Shown: positions 25,341 through 33,310, numbered from the stretch's first letter. The stretch is 64,000 nt of DNA from Clostridium sp. BJN0001 (GCF_022869825.1 NZ_CP094971.1:1799501-1863500), one strand, 5' to 3'. Program-made: numbers and translations. Notes: a model not told the origin generated them from the letters alone.

Positions 25341-25367
25341 AATAAAATTTCTTTTTAGTATGACGAA

Positions 25368-25754
25368 TTAATATGTGTAACCATTTGATATAAAGTCAAT
25401 TTCATCTTTCACATGATCCACACTTATTACATCTTCAAAATCTTCTACTACTTCTCCCGCAATCAATATCTTTGTATCTGAACCACTTTCTTTTTTAACT
25501 GCTTCTAAATAGTCAATTAATTCTTGTATAGTCTTACTCATTTTTTCAAAATGTTCTTTTAGTGTTTCTTTAGATATTTCTAGCCATTCACCATTATCAT
25601 TAGTTAATCTGATTTCTCCACCAATAAATCTGTCTTCATTATTTTCTATATTCCAAATAGAATTGTCTTCAACAGTAAAATATTCATTTTCTATAGTAAA
25701 TCCATTATCATCACATTTTTCTAATGCAAATCCTTTAATACATTTTGCTTTCAT
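25368..25754 (-). CDS. Hypothetical early phage protein
   Basis: 128 residues. First part K-A-K-C-I-K-G-F-A and W-L-E-I-S-K-E-T-L, then a helical segment T-I-Q-E-L-I-D-Y-L-E and a beta-rich acidic end. Overlaps its upstream neighbour by 4 bases. Family not recognised; early operon. Confidence 0.65.
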   Translation of the reverse strand: MKAKCIKGFALEKCDDNGFTIENEYFTVEDNSIWNIENNEDRFIGGEIRLTNDNGEWLEISKETLKEHFEKMSKTIQELIDYLEAVKKESGSDTKILIAGEVVEDFEDVISVDHVKDEIDFISNGYTY

Positions 25755-25969
25755 TGCTCTACCTTTCTTTCCATAAGTCCTAAAACTGTTGTCATTGCAT
25801 TTATAGCAGTTTCAAAATGTTCTCCAAGTTCTTTTGCATCTTCTTTTCCTTGTCCATCTAAATTCACCAATAAACATTGTTTTTTTAAGGCTGGTTTTAA
25901 CTGTGAAAGACCAGCTATTGAACTTTCTAAGCTTTCCTTATCTAACTTTAATACTTTATATTTTTCCAT
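25751..25969 (-). CDS. Small hypothetical phage protein
   Basis: 72 residues, helical, with L-K-L-D-K-E-S-L-E-S near the start and T-V-L-G-L-M-E-R-K at the end. Co-translated with 25368-25754. No recognised family. Confidence 0.65.
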   Translation of the reverse strand: MEKYKVLKLDKESLESSIAGLSQLKPALKKQCLLVNLDGQGKEDAKELGEHFETAINAMTTVLGLMERKVEQ

Positions 25970-26016
25970 CTTTCTACACCCCTTCTACATATCATGCATT
26001 TTCTTAGTATTGCGAA

Positions 26017-26364
26017 TTACTCTATAACTTCATTCCATAGATTTTTTATATAATTATACCTATCTTTAAGCCATGATTTAACTTCTGTATTCAATGTAAT
26101 TTGATCGATATTATAAATGTGTAAATGAGTATATACCCCTTTTCTTTGAAGCATCATACATAATTCAAGATAATATTTATCATTTTTTTGTTTATGAATA
26201 TCATATCTAAAAACATAATTGTATCTATCATCAAACCCCTTTGATGTAAAGCCTACATGAATCTTTTTAAATGCTTCCCAAGAACTATATTGCCCAGTAC
26301 ATTTACTATCATAGAAATTACCCACAATGCAATTTTGATAATCATGCTTTGTTTCTTTTAACAT
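26017..26364 (-). CDS. Hypothetical phage protein
   Basis: 115 residues, aromatic-rich (N-Y-V-F-R-Y-D-I-H, Y-Y-L-E-L-C-M-M-L), mixed alpha/beta, no membrane segment, ending W-L-K-D-R-Y-N-Y-I. No family recognised. Early region. Confidence 0.6.
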   Translation of the reverse strand: MLKETKHDYQNCIVGNFYDSKCTGQYSSWEAFKKIHVGFTSKGFDDRYNYVFRYDIHKQKNDKYYLELCMMLQRKGVYTHLHIYNIDQITLNTEVKSWLKDRYNYIKNLWNEVIE

Positions 26365-26415
26365 TAATATCGTTCCACCTCATTTCTACCATTTTTAAAG
26401 CTTCGTTATAAGCTT

Positions 26416-26610
26416 CTATTCTGCCCTTAAATTTTCAACATACCAACTACCAAACACTTCCTTTGGTTCTATATAATTAGCATTAATCCAATTTTTAAAT
26501 GTTATATTCCAATACTTTAACTTATGTTTTTTGTCTTTGTATGTTATTGCATTTGGACACCCTTTAAGAATTACTGTATCTCCAACTTTAGGTAATCGCT
26601 TATTTCCCAT
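26416..26610 (-). CDS. Small hypothetical protein
   Basis: 64 residues starting G-N-K-R-L-P-K-V-G-D-T-V-I-L-K-G, a beta-barrel-like opening, with N-I-T-F-K-N-W-I in the middle. ATG at 26610 is preceded by GAAGGAG, so the in-frame ATG at 26628 is less likely. It overlaps the upstream gene by 11 bases. Confidence 0.6.
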   Translation of the reverse strand: MGNKRLPKVGDTVILKGCPNAITYKDKKHKLKYWNITFKNWINANYIEPKEVFGSWYVENLRAE

Positions 26611-26869
26611 ATTTGCTCCTTCTTTCATCTTTTAATAATCTTATTCCTCTAACAGAATAGCCTTTTACTATTCCAGTCTTTCTTAGTTCTTTCAGTTTCT
26701 CAATTACACTTCCTTCTGAACGCTCTAGTGCAAATGACATCTCTTCCATGCTTACTTTATTTCCCCAATTTGCTAAATACTCTGTATCTTCCTCACTCCA
26801 ATAAGTACCTTGTTTAGAATGAAATTCTTTATTATATTTCATTCTCCCGCTGCTATCATACTCAATCAT
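26600..26869 (-). CDS. SANT/Myb-like helix-turn-helix phage protein
   Basis: 89 residues. Y-W-S-E-E-D-T-E-Y-L-A-N-W-G and M-S-F-A-L-E-R-S-E-G-S-V form a small trihelical DNA-binding motif seen in phage early genes. Overlaps the replisome organizer stop by 8 bases. Confidence 0.7.
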   Translation of the reverse strand: MIEYDSSGRMKYNKEFHSKQGTYWSEEDTEYLANWGNKVSMEEMSFALERSEGSVIEKLKELRKTGIVKGYSVRGIRLLKDERRSKYGK

Positions 26870-27701
26870 TTTTATCCCATCCTAATAGCTTTTTTTCAAG
26901 ATCATCATAGTCATATTCTCTTGGCTTAAAATTATTGAATCTAAGTTTTTTAGGTTCATTTTTGGTAGCTGCTGGAGGAGGAGGTGTTTCTTTTGTTATA
27001 TAATTGCCTTCAAGCACTTTAGGAAAATTATTAGGTTTTATAAACCAGTCAAATGTTATTATCCAGTTTCTATTGTTTTGACCTTTTAAGAAACTGCTTT
27101 TTTTAATATTCTCAATAGCCTTTAATATATCTTCAATTCCATATTCTTTAACCCTTGCATGTAGTAGCTTATATCTTATAGTCCCTGAATTTATTTTTTT
27201 AATTGCAGTAAGATTTAATCCATTCCATGCATCTATTACACGTTGCACCTCTGTGCTACTTACTATATCTTTAGATATAGTATTATCTACTGTAGTATTA
27301 ATTGTATTATTATACTGTATTATTCTATTTGACTTTTCTGTCAATAGGGTTTTGACTTTTTGGTCAATAGGCTCTTGATTTTCTTGACATGAGGTATTGA
27401 TATTTTTGTCAATACCTATTGATTTTTGAATATATATTTTTCTTCCTATAATTTCCCTGTTTTTATATACCATTTCGATTCTTATATATCCCCTATCTGA
27501 TAAGTTCTTAATAAGCCTTGAAATAGTCTCCTTAGTAACTTTATAAAGTTCAGCAAAATAACTATTACTGGCCCAGCAATAGCCTTTATCATTAGTAAGC
27601 GCTGTAATCTCTCCATAAAGGAGTTTTGCTTTATCCTTGAGTTTATCATCATATCGTATCTCAGCTGGTATAATTGCATAATAAGCTTTTACCTCATTCA
27701 T
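26862..27701 (-). CDS. Replisome organizer / phage replication initiator
   Basis: 279 residues. About 1-95: winged-helix domain (Y-Y-A-I-I-P-A-E-I-R-Y-D, A-S-N-S-Y-F-A-E-L-Y). A low-complexity linker (about 97-145, Asn/Thr/Gln-rich) is coded by the iteron-bearing DNA. About 145-230: DnaD-like helical domain with V-I-D-A-W-N-G-L-N-L and W-I-I-T-F-D-W-F-I. It is expected to bind the origin and recruit host DnaC/DnaB. Organisation matches lambda O, with the origin inside the gene. ParB start overlaps upstream. Confidence 0.85.
   Translation of the reverse strand: MNEVKAYYAIIPAEIRYDDKLKDKAKLLYGEITALTNDKGYCWASNSYFAELYKVTKETISRLIKNLSDRGYIRIEMVYKNREIIGRKIYIQKSIGIDKNINTSCQENQEPIDQKVKTLLTEKSNRIIQYNNTINTTVDNTISKDIVSSTEVQRVIDAWNGLNLTAIKKINSGTIRYKLLHARVKEYGIEDILKAIENIKKSSFLKGQNNRNWIITFDWFIKPNNFPKVLEGNYITKETPPPPAATKNEPKKLRFNNFKPREYDYDDLEKKLLGWDKND
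27329..27440. other. Probable phage replication origin: iteron array in replisome organizer gene
   Basis: Four full units and a partial fifth begin TTGA at 27329, 27352, 27375, 27397 and 27419, period 22-23. Three of the four full units show TTGAC/T-N6-GTCAA dyads, e.g. TTGACTTTTCTGTCAATAGG. A very AT-rich stretch (27250-27328) with ACTATATCT/AGATATAGT dyads adjoins and would serve as the unwinding element. Binding by the encoding protein is inferred. Confidence 0.7.
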
Positions 27702-28717
27702 TTCATCACCTCATTCTCTATAAATCTTATATATACATCTGATGCAATTTTATAGTAATCTTTTGGAATTTTATTTTTATTTTTATCTTGTTTTTCAAAG
27801 CATGTTATTTTTATTTTTATGGTAGATATTCTTCCAAAATTTGATAATTTTACTTTAAGCACTCCATCTTTATCTATTTCAGAGTCTGTTACATAGCAGA
27901 CTGCTTCAATTGCATTATTAGAAATTATTATTTTAGGGCCTACAGAAGAACTTTCTAAACCTTTCTTTACTCTTTCTACAGCTTTAGCAGCTTTAGAGAT
28001 GTCATTAATCATATTAATGTCCTGTTTTCTTTCAACAGGCTGTTTAATTCCATTAACTAAGGTTTCAAGCTCTTCTTTATTATCTTTAGTATTCATATCC
28101 TTAATTTCTTCATGTATTGTGTTTTGTTCATTTTCAGTAAGACTGCTTAAGGTATGAGCCTGTGTAAGTGTAATTTCTTCTTTATCAAGCTTGTCTTTAA
28201 ATTCTGGTATTAAGTCTTTTTCAATCTTTTTATATCTTCCTACCTGTACTCCTGACATTCCCAAATCTTTTCCGATAAGATCTCTTGTTTTACCTTCAAG
28301 CTTAGCACCTTTACTTCGCTTCTTTATATATATTTCTTCAAGTCTTTTTATACCTTGCATCTTTTCTGTAGGTGTTAATTCTCTCTGTTCTGCATTTGCT
28401 TTAATAAGCATAAGTTCTGCATCAAGATCAGATAAATCATCTTTAACCTTGCATGGTACTTTTTTAAATCCAAGACTTAATAATGCTCTATATCTTCTTT
28501 CTCCTGATATAATTTCATATTTGTCTTCATCTGTTTTTCTTACAACAAGATTGTGCATTAGTCCATTTTCTTTAATTGAATCAGCTAGCTCTTCTATATC
28601 TCTTATGCCATAAAAATTATTATGTGAAGGAACTAGACAATTAATGTCCAGTTCCTCAGTAAATCCCTTTTCTACTGCTCCATTTATTCTTTCTGCTAAA
28701 CCTTTTAAATACGACAT
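27698..28717 (-). CDS. ParB-like partition/replication protein of the prophage
   Basis: 339 residues: ParB N-terminal nuclease-like domain (L-V-P-S-H-N-N-F-Y-G-I-R-D, I-S-G-E-R-R-Y-R-A-L) to about 125, an HTH (G-K-D-L-G-M-S-G-V-Q-V-G-R-Y) to about 195, and a C-terminal domain. Distinct from the parB at 1-428. Overlaps parA by 13 bases. A partition pair in an integrated phage is compatible with a plasmid-like phase or with replication control. Confidence 0.88.
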   Translation of the reverse strand: MSYLKGLAERINGAVEKGFTEELDINCLVPSHNNFYGIRDIEELADSIKENGLMHNLVVRKTDEDKYEIISGERRYRALLSLGFKKVPCKVKDDLSDLDAELMLIKANAEQRELTPTEKMQGIKRLEEIYIKKRSKGAKLEGKTRDLIGKDLGMSGVQVGRYKKIEKDLIPEFKDKLDKEEITLTQAHTLSSLTENEQNTIHEEIKDMNTKDNKEELETLVNGIKQPVERKQDINMINDISKAAKAVERVKKGLESSSVGPKIIISNNAIEAVCYVTDSEIDKDGVLKVKLSNFGRISTIKIKITCFEKQDKNKNKIPKDYYKIASDVYIRFIENEVMK

Positions 28718-29457
28718 TGCAATTCCTCCACAAACTTTTTATAATCTCTTGAAGCATTTGCTCTTTGATTAAAATAAATTACTGGAGTAGTATTAAAAGT
28801 GCTTTTTATAACATCAACGTTATCTCGTATTGACTGTTTAAATAGCATATCACCAAGTTCTTCTTGAAGCTCTGCTTTAATTTCTCTATTTATTCTAGTT
28901 GCTCTGTCCATAGTTATAAGTATTCCTAATATCTTTAAATTCTCATTAAATTCTTCTTGTGTCTCTTTTATGCTTCCCATAAGATATTCAAATCCATCAA
29001 GTGCAAATTTATCAATTTTAAGTGGTACAATAACATAATCACTTGCAGATAATGCATTAATAGATAACATTCCAAGGCTAGGCGGACAATCTATTAATAT
29101 ATAATCAAATTCTCCACTACGTTTACTTTTAATCCATTTCTTAAGTCTTGTTTCTCTTGCCTTTTTTGTATCTGATAATATTTCAGATTCACTCATAATA
29201 AGATTTATATTTGCTGGTACAATCCATAAATTTTTATAAGCTGTACCTTGGATAGGAACATCTTCACCTTTAAGCATTTCATAAGTGCCTTTAACGTTCG
29301 AATCATATGAATTAAGATACTTTGTTGCATTGCTCTGTGGGTCCATATCAATCACTAAAACTTTCTTTCCTTTTCTGCCAAGTTCAGCTGCAACATTTAC
29401 ACAACTTGTTGTTTTAGCAACTCCACCTTTTATATTTAAAAAACTTATTATCTGCAT
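28705..29457 (-). CDS. ParA-like ATPase of the prophage
   Basis: 250 residues with K-G-G-V-A-K-T-T near residues 9-16 (Ala replaces Gly of the usual V-G-K), V-I-D-M-D-P-Q-S and I-L-I-D-C-P-P-S-L-G-M. Pairs with the ParB-like gene. Start overlaps the upstream 67-codon gene by 10 bases and follows GGAGGGG. Confidence 0.92.
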   Translation of the reverse strand: MQIISFLNIKGGVAKTTSCVNVAAELGRKGKKVLVIDMDPQSNATKYLNSYDSNVKGTYEMLKGEDVPIQGTAYKNLWIVPANINLIMSESEILSDTKKARETRLKKWIKSKRSGEFDYILIDCPPSLGMLSINALSASDYVIVPLKIDKFALDGFEYLMGSIKETQEEFNENLKILGILITMDRATRINREIKAELQEELGDMLFKQSIRDNVDVIKSTFNTTPVIYFNQRANASRDYKKFVEELQCRI

Positions 29458-29651
29458 ATTAATACCCCTCCATTACATCTTGTAATAGCAATATAACAGC
29501 TATTACAAATAGTTATAAACTCTTTAGGACTTGTCCTCTTATTAAACTTAACTCTATTAAATTTAATATCATCTGTAACCATATCTAAGATAACTTCAAA
29601 GTCCTTTTTGCAGACTTTTCTTTTCAATTCATCTAAAAAATTAAAAACCAT
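29448..29651 (-). CDS. Small hypothetical protein upstream of prophage parA
   Basis: 67 residues, K/D-rich N-terminus with two Cys in C-N-S-C-Y and another near the end (C-N-G-G-V-L-I-C). Overlaps parA start. Contains the 29480-29508 inverted repeat in its 3' part. No recognised family. Confidence 0.55.
   Translation of the reverse strand: MVFNFLDELKRKVCKKDFEVILDMVTDDIKFNRVKFNKRTSPKEFITICNSCYIAITRCNGGVLICR
29480..29508. promoter_or_regulatory. 10-bp inverted repeat just upstream of parA
   Basis: TTGTAATAGC and GCTATTACAA, 9-base spacer, ending 22 bases before the parA start. Candidate autoregulatory operator or centromere-like site for the partition pair. Confidence 0.5.
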
Positions 29652-29682
29652 ATTTACTTTTCCTCCATTTTTTTATATAATG

Positions 29683-29708
29683 GAGTTAAGGGTTGCAGCC
29701 CTTAACTC
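29683..29708. repeat. 10-bp stem hairpin in early operon
   Basis: GAGTTAAGGG-ttgcag-CCCTTAACTC between the 29746 and 29651 genes. It lacks a minus-strand T-run, so it may be an RNA-processing or regulatory element. Confidence 0.55.
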
Positions 29709-29745
29709 AAATGTTTGTTTTGAACTCTTGTATAAGGGTTCTTTT

Positions 29746-29916
29746 TTAATACCAAGAAATACATCCTCCCCTTTCAACAACATGAAGCCAGAACATGTAT
29801 CTGTTGTCCTTATAAACCTTAACTGTAAGAACTCCTTTTATAATTCTGCTTTTCTTAACTGTCATTCCATTTGCTTTTTCATAGATATCTTTGAATCTTA
29901 AAAATAGGTTATCCAT
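29746..29916 (-). CDS. Small hypothetical early protein
   Basis: 56 residues from ATG 29916, which overlaps the excisionase-like stop as TAATG; M-D-N-L-F-L-R-F-K-D-I. The C-terminal half looks beta-rich (V-L-T-V-K-V-Y-K-D-N-R-Y). No recognised family. Confidence 0.6.
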   Translation of the reverse strand: MDNLFLRFKDIYEKANGMTVKKSRIIKGVLTVKVYKDNRYMFWLHVVERGGCISWY

Positions 29917-30167
29917 TATCTCACACATCTTAATCCTTTTCCTCCTTCTTCAGGCATTACATACTCTAAATTCTTAATATTATTTAAATCAGTCAAATCT
30001 TTTCCTTCTGCCCATGTTAGAAATCTTTCAATTTCAATTTTTCTTATTTTTAATCTTCCAAGTTTAAGAGCTTTGAGAAATCCTTTGCTTATTAATCTTC
30101 TTACTGTTGGATCATCTGTTTTTAATAATTTTGCAGTTTCCTTTGTTGTATATAAAATATCTTCCAT
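29916..30167 (-). CDS. Excisionase-like HTH_17 protein
   Basis: 83 residues, MerR/Xis-like winged helix: Y-T-T-K-E-T-A-K-L-L-K-T-D-D-P-T-V-R-R-L-I, then L-G-R-L-K-I-R. Candidates of this type act as excision factor or small regulator. ATG follows AGGAGATGATTAC. It lies 6 bases after the XRE gene. Confidence 0.78.
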   Translation of the reverse strand: MEDILYTTKETAKLLKTDDPTVRRLISKGFLKALKLGRLKIRKIEIERFLTWAEGKDLTDLNNIKNLEYVMPEEGGKGLRCVR

Positions 30168-30173
30168 TTGTAA

Positions 30174-30608
30174 TCATCTCCTTGAAAATTTTAATTCCAT
30201 AACTGCTTTCACAATATCATCAAGCTCTTTAACAGCTTTACTAAAAGTATCTATTTCTGTTTTATCAACTTTATCATCTGCACCTATTTTCATAAGAGAA
30301 TCTTCACACTTTAAAAAATCTTTGATTTCTGTATGTACACTTAAAATACATGCAGATAAATTTTTTATATCTACGTCTGGAAGTATACATTTGCCTATAA
30401 TATCCCCTTTTATATGCTGATATGCAAGATACTGTGTATCATAAATTTCAACCATTTTAGCAACGATATGATTTGGAGGTGTTCTCCTACCACTTTCATA
30501 TACTCTTAAACTATCAACGCTTATATCCATTAGTTCTGATGCTTTTTCTTGTGTAATTCCTTTAGATTCTCTCGCTATTTGGTAAATATTTCTGTATTTA
30601 TTGTCCAT
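30174..30608 (-). CDS. XRE-family regulator
   Basis: 144 residues. HTH at about 5-55 (I-A-R-E-S-K-G-I-T-Q-E-K-A-S-E-L, S-V-D-S-L-R-V-Y-E-S-G), then a helical tail of about 85 residues. Probably a second early regulator after the Cro-like gene. ATG follows AGGAGGC. Confidence 0.85.
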   Translation of the reverse strand: MDNKYRNIYQIARESKGITQEKASELMDISVDSLRVYESGRRTPPNHIVAKMVEIYDTQYLAYQHIKGDIIGKCILPDVDIKNLSACILSVHTEIKDFLKCEDSLMKIGADDKVDKTEIDTFSKAVKELDDIVKAVMELKFSRR

Positions 30609-30635
30609 TCTTTTTTGCCTCCTTTTACAATATAA

Positions 30636-30854
30636 TTATTTAGTAGACATTTTGTTTACTAAATTATCAAAAAAAATATCTTCAATAGTTAAATTAAAGA
30701 AATCAGAAATAGTTTTAGCTTGTTCCAATGATATTTTTCTTTCACCATTTTCCAATTTATTGTATCCACTTTTATGGTTATATCCTAGTAATTCAGCCAT
30801 GTCAGCTTGAGTTATTCCTCTTTTTTCTCTGATATCTTTTAATTTAGAATACAT
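30636..30854 (-). CDS. Cro-like XRE repressor
   Basis: 72 residues, almost wholly HTH: I-R-E-K-R-G-I-T-Q-A-D-M-A-E-L-L and K-L-E-N-G-E-R-K-I-S. First gene of the leftward early operon, opposite the CI-like gene. Its last codons overlap operator O4. Transcribed from the promoter at 30899-30927. Confidence 0.88.
   Translation of the reverse strand: MYSKLKDIREKRGITQADMAELLGYNHKSGYNKLENGERKISLEQAKTISDFFNLTIEDIFFDNLVNKMSTK
30642..30660. promoter_or_regulatory. Repressor operator O4 (inside Cro-like gene end)
   Basis: AGTAGAC-ATTTT-GTTTACT. Same spacer and half-site pattern as O1-O3. Confidence 0.65.
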
Positions 30855-30872
30855 TTTATCACCTCGTTTTTA

Positions 30873-30891
30873 AGTAGTCATTTTGTTTCCT
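30873..30891. promoter_or_regulatory. Repressor operator O1
   Basis: AGTAGTC-ATTTT-GTTTCCT, weaker dyad, just after the early promoter start. Confidence 0.6.
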
Positions 30892-30898
30892 TAAATAT

Positions 30899-30927
30899 AA
30901 TATAGTATACATTTTGACTACTGTCAA
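30899..30927 (-). promoter_or_regulatory. Leftward early promoter with operator O2
   Basis: Minus-strand TTGACA (30927-30922), 17-base spacer, TATATT (30904-30899): a near-consensus promoter. O2, AGTATAC-ATTTT-GACTACT (30904-30922), fills the spacer, so repressor binding would exclude polymerase. Confidence 0.82.
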
Positions 30928-30962
30928 TACTTTTTGTAATCTTTTTGTTTATTTTCTTCCTA

Positions 30963-30981
30963 AGTATACATTTTGTATACT
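30963..30981. promoter_or_regulatory. Repressor operator O3 (best dyad)
   Basis: AGTATAC-ATTTT-GTATACT, a perfect 7+5+7 dyad that abuts TATAAT (30981-30986) of the rightward repressor promoter. Confidence 0.75.
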
Positions 30982-31007
30982 ATAATAAAGTTAAAGGAGT
31001 TGATTTT

Positions 31008-31349
31008 ATGGCATCGTTTGGTGAAAGATTACGAGAACTTAGATTAGAAAAAAATCTTACACAACAAGAACTTGCTAATCATTTTAGTTTACACAAAACT
31101 CGAATTTCACAATATGAATTAAATAAAAGGCAAGCTGACGATGAAATGAAAAAGAAATTTGCTCTATTCTTTAATGTATCTTTAGACTGGCTAATGGGAT
31201 TAAGTAATTATAGGAACTATACAGATGATCCTAAGAATACTATTGCACTTCATTCAGATGAAGACTATGAAAATCTTCCAGATGAAGCAAGAGATGAAAT
31301 TAATAATTTTATAGAATATGTTAAGCAAAAGTATAAAGATAAAAAATAA
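31008..31349 (+). CDS. CI-like XRE repressor
   Basis: 113 residues. HTH at about 7-60 (L-R-L-E-K-N-L-T-Q-Q-E-L-A, K-T-R-I-S-Q-Y-E-L-N-K-R-Q) and an acidic C-terminal tail with D-E-D-Y-E-N-L-P-D-E-A-R-D-E-I, typical of ImmR-type repressors that are cleaved by ImmA rather than self-cleaving. ATG at 31008 follows AAAGGAG. Divergent from the Cro-like gene. Confidence 0.92.
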   Translation: MASFGERLRELRLEKNLTQQELANHFSLHKTRISQYELNKRQADDEMKKKFALFFNVSLDWLMGLSNYRNYTDDPKNTIALHSDEDYENLPDEARDEINNFIEYVKQKYKDKK

Positions 31350-31378
31350 ATAATAAATTTAAATAAGGGGGTTATTCT

Positions 31379-31678
31379 ATGGAAAAAAGCAATAATGATT
31401 TATTTGAACTTATTACCAAAATGTACTCTGATTTGAAATCTGAAATATCTGATGTAAAAAAAGATATATCTGGTATAAAAGCAGAACAGATTAAAACTAA
31501 TGAAAGACTTGATTCACTATCAGAAGGCGTTGGCAAAATGGTTGCTCATGAAGTAGCTGATGAATTATCAACTCAATTAAAAGAAATCAAAACTGATGTG
31601 AGATTTGTAAAAAGAAAAGTTCAAGATACAGAAGAAGATGTATTTGTAATTCAAGATCATTTAAAAATTATTAAATAA
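31379..31678 (+). CDS. Coiled-coil protein downstream of the repressor
   Basis: 99 residues, nearly all heptads (M-Y-S-D-L-K-S-E-I-S-D-V-K-K-D-I, L-K-E-I-K-T-D-V). No membrane or signal sequence. Common beside clostridial phage repressors; role unknown. ATG follows AAGGGGG. The stop overlaps the terminator hairpin. Confidence 0.75.
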   Translation: MEKSNNDLFELITKMYSDLKSEISDVKKDISGIKAEQIKTNERLDSLSEGVGKMVAHEVADELSTQLKEIKTDVRFVKRKVQDTEEDVFVIQDHLKIIK

Positions 31679-31698
31679 GGTGTTCTTTAAGAACACCT
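31678..31698 (+). terminator. AGGTGTTC-stem hairpin, copy 2
   Basis: AGGTGTTC-tttaa-GAACACCT after the coiled-coil gene, then ATATTTTTA. Confidence 0.72.
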
Positions 31699-31796
31699 AT
31701 ATTTTTAATTCTTAATATAATAAAGGATTGGTATTACAAGATAATAAAAAACAAATAAAATATGAAATATATAAATGAATTATAAGGGAGGATTTT

Positions 31797-32654
31797 ATGG
31801 CTGATACTACTAAGACAATAAACAGGACATTATATTTTTACAGACTAAAAACTACTGCATTTGATTTATTTAAATGGAATAATACTAACTTAAACAACAA
31901 GTACTTTTTAAAAAAGACATTCACTCAACTTGGTTCTTATAAAACTAATGATAATAAAATAATTGAAATTATCGAATTTAATGACAATTATCTTTTTGGA
32001 AGTGTTGGAAAATTAGAAGATTTAAATAACAACATATTAGAGCGTGCAAGGAAATCACCCGATTTAAACACACTCAAAATTAATCCAAATATATTAATTG
32101 AACATTTTACATATTTTTTAATTTCTAATAACTTCAAAGATATAGTTATATTAAGAAACACAGAAGCACCAAAATTAGATTCTCCATTAGGTGAAATCAT
32201 GAAAAAAGAATGTCCTCAAGAGCTTGAAAAAGTATCTATATTCCCAAAATTAGTTAAAAACATAGATGACGAATTAAGTAAATATATAGAAATATTAAAT
32301 GTAGATATTGGATTTGAACATGGTGAATCAAATAACATTATCCCTAGTGTAAAAGAACTAAAATTTTTATCAGATAACTCTATTGACAAGACAAATATTT
32401 CATTAACAATAAAAAAAGAAATAGCTAATGAAAAATTTTTAAATAGCTTAAAAGGAAAGGATTTTAAAAACTACTCTGCTTTTAAAATTCACGGGATAAA
32501 TTCCCAAACTGATATTACAGAAACTATTGATTTAGTATCAAGAATATTAACAAAAAAAGTAACTATTGAACTTGCTGATACAGATTTAAATAATAAAATA
32601 AAAGATACTCTATATAATGAATTACTTGCTAATATAGAACGATATTGTGATTAA
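31797..32654 (+). CDS. Uncharacterised accessory protein in the lysogeny module
   Basis: 285 residues, soluble. It starts N-R-T-L-Y-F-Y-R-L-K, then an alpha/beta body with D-N-Y-L-F-G-S-V-G-K-L near 65, N-I-L-I-E-H-F-T-Y-F-L near 100, and C-terminal L-V-S-R-I-L-T-K-K-V. I do not recognise a named family. It lies between repressor and ImmA, where Firmicute phages carry exclusion or defence cargo. It converges with and overlaps (33 bases) the membrane-protein gene 32622-33068. ATG follows AAGGGAGG. Confidence 0.78.
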   Translation: MADTTKTINRTLYFYRLKTTAFDLFKWNNTNLNNKYFLKKTFTQLGSYKTNDNKIIEIIEFNDNYLFGSVGKLEDLNNNILERARKSPDLNTLKINPNILIEHFTYFLISNNFKDIVILRNTEAPKLDSPLGEIMKKECPQELEKVSIFPKLVKNIDDELSKYIEILNVDIGFEHGESNNIIPSVKELKFLSDNSIDKTNISLTIKKEIANEKFLNSLKGKDFKNYSAFKIHGINSQTDITETIDLVSRILTKKVTIELADTDLNNKIKDTLYNELLANIERYCD

Positions 32655-33068
32655 TAATTCTGCCATTAATATTAGATATGTTGTACCTATTACAAATAAA
32701 ATTGATGCCAAATTATTATTAATAGAAAAAAGACTTATAATTAAACAAGCTGTAAATGATATTTCTGAAATAATAATCTCTATAAATAATTTTTTATAAT
32801 ATTTATATTTTTTTAAATACTTTACAAATGTCTTATCCTCTGGGAAACTAATAATAATAGTATTAGAAGTAACTAAAAATCCAATGAATACTGAACATAC
32901 ACTTATTAGTTTTCCAGCAAAATCATTATCTATATTTACCCATTTTTTAAAATATAAAGTATACAAATATATCCCAAGAATAAGTATAGGCAATAAAATA
33001 TAATTATATATTCTTAAATAATACTTTATTTTGCAATAGAAATTTAAAATTATACGTTTCATTCGCAT
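32622..33068 (-). CDS. Four-segment membrane protein, accessory partner
   Basis: 148 residues with hydrophobic segments at about 19-37, 50-72, 98-115 and 122-142 separated by a basic cytoplasmic loop (Y-L-K-K-Y-K-Y-Y-K-K). No signal peptide is needed. Size and topology resemble small phage exclusion proteins such as RexB (about 144 residues, four segments), but no sequence kinship is claimed. AAAGGAG before the ATG; a LexA-like box lies about 100 bases upstream. Confidence 0.75.
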   Translation of the reverse strand: MRMKRIILNFYCKIKYYLRIYNYILLPILILGIYLYTLYFKKWVNIDNDFAGKLISVCSVFIGFLVTSNTIIISFPEDKTFVKYLKKYKYYKKLFIEIIISEISFTACLIISLFSINNNLASILFVIGTTYLILMAELLITISFYISK

Positions 33069-33164
33069 TTCTTTTCACTCCTTTTCTAAAATATATTCTA
33101 CGTGTTCTTTTAAGAACATCTTTTTATTTTCGTATTTATTTATATTATCTTAAAAATTTCTTTT

Positions 33165-33178
33165 GGAACGTACGTTCG
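33165..33178. promoter_or_regulatory. LexA-box-like palindrome upstream of membrane-protein gene
   Basis: GGAACGTACGTTCG, a perfect GAAC-N4-GTTC dyad. It lies just after a minus-strand TATAAT. Confidence 0.6.
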
Positions 33179-33310
33179 ATTTATATTGTAATTATATCAT
33201 ACATTTTATAAATTTGAAACTATGAAAAATAGTGTTATTTGATAGACTAAAAGATTTAACAGATTTAAAAAATCAATACTATGGTATTAATCAATCTATT
33301 TCATTGTAAA

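Noticed and set aside
31797..33068. Kiwa (KwaA/KwaB) defence operon
   Set aside because: A membrane plus soluble pair suggested it, but the genes are convergent and I see no DUF4868 signature.
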